Source: Syngnathus acus | Taxonomy: Eukaryota > Chordata > Actinopteri > Syngnathiformes > Syngnathidae | Direction: 5' to 3' | Assembly: GCF_901709675.1 (NCBI RefSeq) | Contig: NC_051091.1 | Coordinates: 11,566,967-11,630,966, forward strand | DNA length: 64,000 nt | Shown: piece by piece, positions 61,601 through 64,000 of the stretch | Numbering within the stretch: position 1 is the stretch's first letter | Layout of the letters: every line of letters begins with the position of its first letter | Notes under the pieces: model-generated | Seen by the model: only the letters and a program-made list of their open reading frames with translations | Told to the model about the DNA's origin: nothing | Databases searched by the model: none | Translations under genes and position numbers: made by a program

Positions 61601-64000
61601 ACACTGGTCAATCACTTGATTGCCACTGGTACACATTTATAATTGCTACCATTCATTACTTGAATCATAAATATTTAAGTGTGATGAATTATTCATCCCT
61701 ACAATCACATCGGGCATGTAATAATCTGCTTTGTGTGCAGAATATCTGAATTATGAAGACACTAAATTCTCCAAGAGCCGTGGCGTGGGAGTCTTTGGCG
61801 ACATGGCTAAGGACACGGGCATCCCGTCCGACGTGTGGCGCTTCTACCTGCTCTACGTGCGTCCCGAGGGACAGGATTCGGCCTTCTCCTGGGCCGACAT
61901 GGCTCTGAAGAACAACTCGGAGCTGCTCAACAACTTGGGCAATTTCATTAACAGGTTGGTCACTGAAGGGCTGAATTGAGACGTCATCATCGACATGTGA
62001 TGATGATGAGCAGGTTTAAAAAAACAAACTGCAATTGTAAGCATTAGATGTCAGATGCTTTGAGAAAACACCACTGTAAGGAAGAAGGCTTAAACAGACT
62101 GTACGCTCAGTGTGGGAGCAGCAGTCTGCCTCCACCGATTAGGTTGAAGTTGAGTGATAAAGGGGACAGAGAAAAAGATAGGACATTGCAGGGCTCGGCA
62201 AACGTTTGCATACAAGGTCCAAATTTGATTTAAAATGGACTGATGGGATGCGTCATTTATAATTGAGGAAAATATAAAAGTACACAAAATATGAAACCGG
62301 TGCGTTTGAGTTATCCAGCGTCACAGAGCGAGCTTATGTAACTTTTTGGGAAAATACTTTCCTGTTTCATTCAGTCAACATGAAATCAAAAGGAGAGGAA
62401 TTTACGTCACTCATCTAGTCCAATTAGGATCTCAGATTGTTGGAGATGTAACAATTTCAACAGATTTCCCCGCGTTTTGTAAATATGTTAGGGATGGTGT
62501 AATATCGTGCCCAATTAGACCGCCTCTTAATGACTTAAAAAAAAAAAAAAGATTGGGGTTAAATCCCACATCAAAGATGTTTCCTTCTGAAATTTTTTTT
62601 CAAAGCACCTTGATCTTCAAAAATTGTTCTCGGGCAGCAACGGTTGATGCCTAATTGCTTTTAAAAGATCTTAAACTGCATCCAGCCGGAGGTGCTTGGA
62701 GGTAGACAGTGGCATGAAAACCAGACCTCAAATCTCAATTTAATTAGTGTCAGTATGGTCCACCTTGCCAGCAAAAGTACGGGTCAGGCAAAGTTCATTC
62801 CACATCAAACCAACATTGCGCATATGACAGTCTTGACTTGATTTTGTTTGAGCGAAATTTAGTCAAATACAAGATGGGTGTGTTGCGTCAGATGTGTCAG
62901 CCCCTTACCACAAGCATCTCGCTGACGCGCGCATTCAACTCAGCTCGATTATTTGCAGTGAAGAGGCTCAATGGGAGCGCTGTTATGTTCATTTACATCA
63001 GCAGAGTGCATTACACATAGCAACACAATCTATAATTTATCATCAATTAGCGTGGCGGCTAGCAGGCTTCCCCCCCTTATGTAGCACTTTCTGCCCACTG
63101 ATTCTGAGCTGCCTTTCTCACTCTCTTGATGACCCCTTTCTATTTTATTCTGCTTTTCTGTCTTTTTCACCCTCCTTCGACCCCCTCCCCTCAATCCTCT
63201 AGAGCCGCCATGTTTGTTTCAAAGTTCTTTGATGGCTGTGTGCCTGCGATGGAGCTGCTGCAGGAAGATAAGAAGCTCCTGGCTTTAGTGGGCTGGGAGC
63301 TGCAGCAGTACATACAACTCATGGACAAAGTCAAGTAAGACCACTTGAATTATATTCTGTACATTCAATATGGCACGAGTGTCTGCTTTTCCTAGTATGT
63401 TTAGTTTTATGATGTTTGAACGTGTGATGGAGAACCTTTTTTGCGTGTGGATATTTCACCAGAATCCGTGATGCCCTGAAGCACATCCTCAGCATCTCTC
63501 GCCATGGCAACCAGTACATCCAAGTTAATGAACCCTGGAAGAAGATCAAGGGGGGAGATGCAGAATGGTGAGATTTTGATGGCCAACTTGAGCCAAACTC
63601 TGTCTGTGTCTGTAATGTCATGCAGGGTTGGACAAATTTGCATATACAGTGCATTTGAGACTCCTTGCTTTGAATCAAGATACAGAAATTGACCATCACT
63701 CACCTTTTTTTGCATACACACTCATTCAGTCACATTCTAATATCCTCCTGGGATTGTGAAATTCAATTTTGGGGGGCCGGTAATAAGAAACTATCGTTCC
63801 CCCTCAGGCAGCGTGCAGGCACCGTCACTGGCGTGTCCATCAACGTCGCCTGCTTGCTGTCCGTCATGCTGCTGCCCTACATGCCAGCGGTTAGCCGAAC
63901 CATCAGGGATCAACTCAATGCACCGGACTCTTGCGTCAGTGCCATGTTGCGTGGCACAGGCGCCTTCACACGCGTCCTTGATGCCGGCCACCGCATTGGC
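55023..64000 (+). CDS. mars1: Cytosolic methionyl-tRNA synthetase, 3' end beyond the window (gene-level CDS span)
   Basis: Coding exons are 55023-55125, 56552-56642, 56711-56789, 56942-57073, 58210-58285, 58497-58684, 58765-58874, 58943-59059, 59125-59328, 59972-60173, 60359-60433, 60527-60697, 61003-61098, 61511-61628, 61741-61954, 63203-63334, 63463-63567 and 63808-64000 (cut by the edge). They give 802 codons with all phases agreeing. The enzyme charges tRNA-Met with methionine and in animals belongs to the multi-synthetase complex (family knowledge). An N-terminal GST-like domain precedes a class I Rossmann catalytic core. HLGN (283-286) is the HIGH-type signature, KFSKS (596-600) is the KMSKS-type signature, and the zinc-binding cysteines are Cys392/395, 408/411 and 421/424. 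The C-terminal WHEP domain expected in MARS1 would lie beyond 64000. No frameshift or stop was found. Confidence 0.97.
57179..58170 (-). mobile_element. Non-autonomous hAT element, copy 2, in mars1 intron 4
   Basis: Same family as 12522-13565 in inverted orientation. CAGAGATGGG/CCCATCTCTG termini are flanked by an exact 8-bp duplication CTGTTAGA (57171-57178 and 58171-58178). Subterminal AAGTCAAGTCC repeats mirror those of copy 1. Within it, the minus strand encodes [20 protein letters not shown] and on to CNRNIS, a BED-type zinc-finger start of a hAT transposase, ending at a stop. It retains the uninterrupted site that carries the 198-bp insertion in copy 1. Confidence 0.9.
58765..64000 (+). 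CDS. mars1: mars1 exons 7-18: class I catalytic core and anticodon-binding region (partial)
   Basis: [20 protein letters not shown] opens the Rossmann fold. [12 protein letters not shown] shapes the methionine pocket and CP insertion start. The CEKC..CPHC..CDKC zinc knuckles follow, then [20 protein letters not shown] and the [12 protein letters not shown] catalytic loop. DIFGRTTT-like and [10 protein letters not shown]-like stretches match the eukaryotic cytosolic enzyme rather than the mitochondrial MARS2. From about residue 655 ([13 protein letters not shown]-type wording onward) the helical anticodon-binding domain begins and runs off the window. Confidence 0.96.

Overview
This is a vertebrate genomic window, almost certainly from a teleost fish. 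It has long AT-rich introns with canonical GT-AG junctions, many microsatellites, and fish-type DNA transposons (Tc1-like, hAT, palindromic MITEs). It contains three multi-exon protein-coding genes. No bacterial-type operon, CRISPR array, rRNA or confident tRNA gene was seen.

Layout. Positions 1-7101 hold no recognisable coding sequence; the first ~1 kb looks like the AT-rich 3' end of a gene lying to the left. On the + strand, 7102-30664, is a ZEB-family zinc-finger repressor in 8 coding exons (967 codons by my splice model), with an 18.9-kb first intron. On the - strand, 47638-33704, is an SH3-WW-PH-RhoGAP protein best assigned to arhgap9 (18 coding exons, 861 codons). Its last intron carries a 1.6-kb Tc1-like transposon with perfect 27-bp terminal repeats. 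On the + strand from 55023 to beyond the window end is mars1, cytosolic methionyl-tRNA synthetase (18 coding exons, 802 codons in the window, 3' end missing). Its promoter has ZNF143-like and CCAAT elements, and intron 4 holds a hAT element. A second hAT copy of the same family sits in intron 1 of the ZEB gene.

Biological reading. ARHGAP9 next to MARS1 is the arrangement of the human 12q13 (HOXC-linked) region, whereas human ZEB2 lies near ARHGAP15 on chromosome 2 and ZEB1 near ARHGAP12 on chromosome 10. A ZEB gene beside arhgap9-mars1 therefore looks like a third ZEB ohnologue that is absent from the corresponding human location. It keeps the N-terminal NuRD-type motif, both zinc-finger clusters and the CtBP-binding PLDLS motif. 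It has lost the homeodomain-like segment, and its first finger has an altered ligand pattern. This is the most noteworthy feature of the window. The three genes do not form a pathway; their adjacency is of evolutionary (paralogon) interest.
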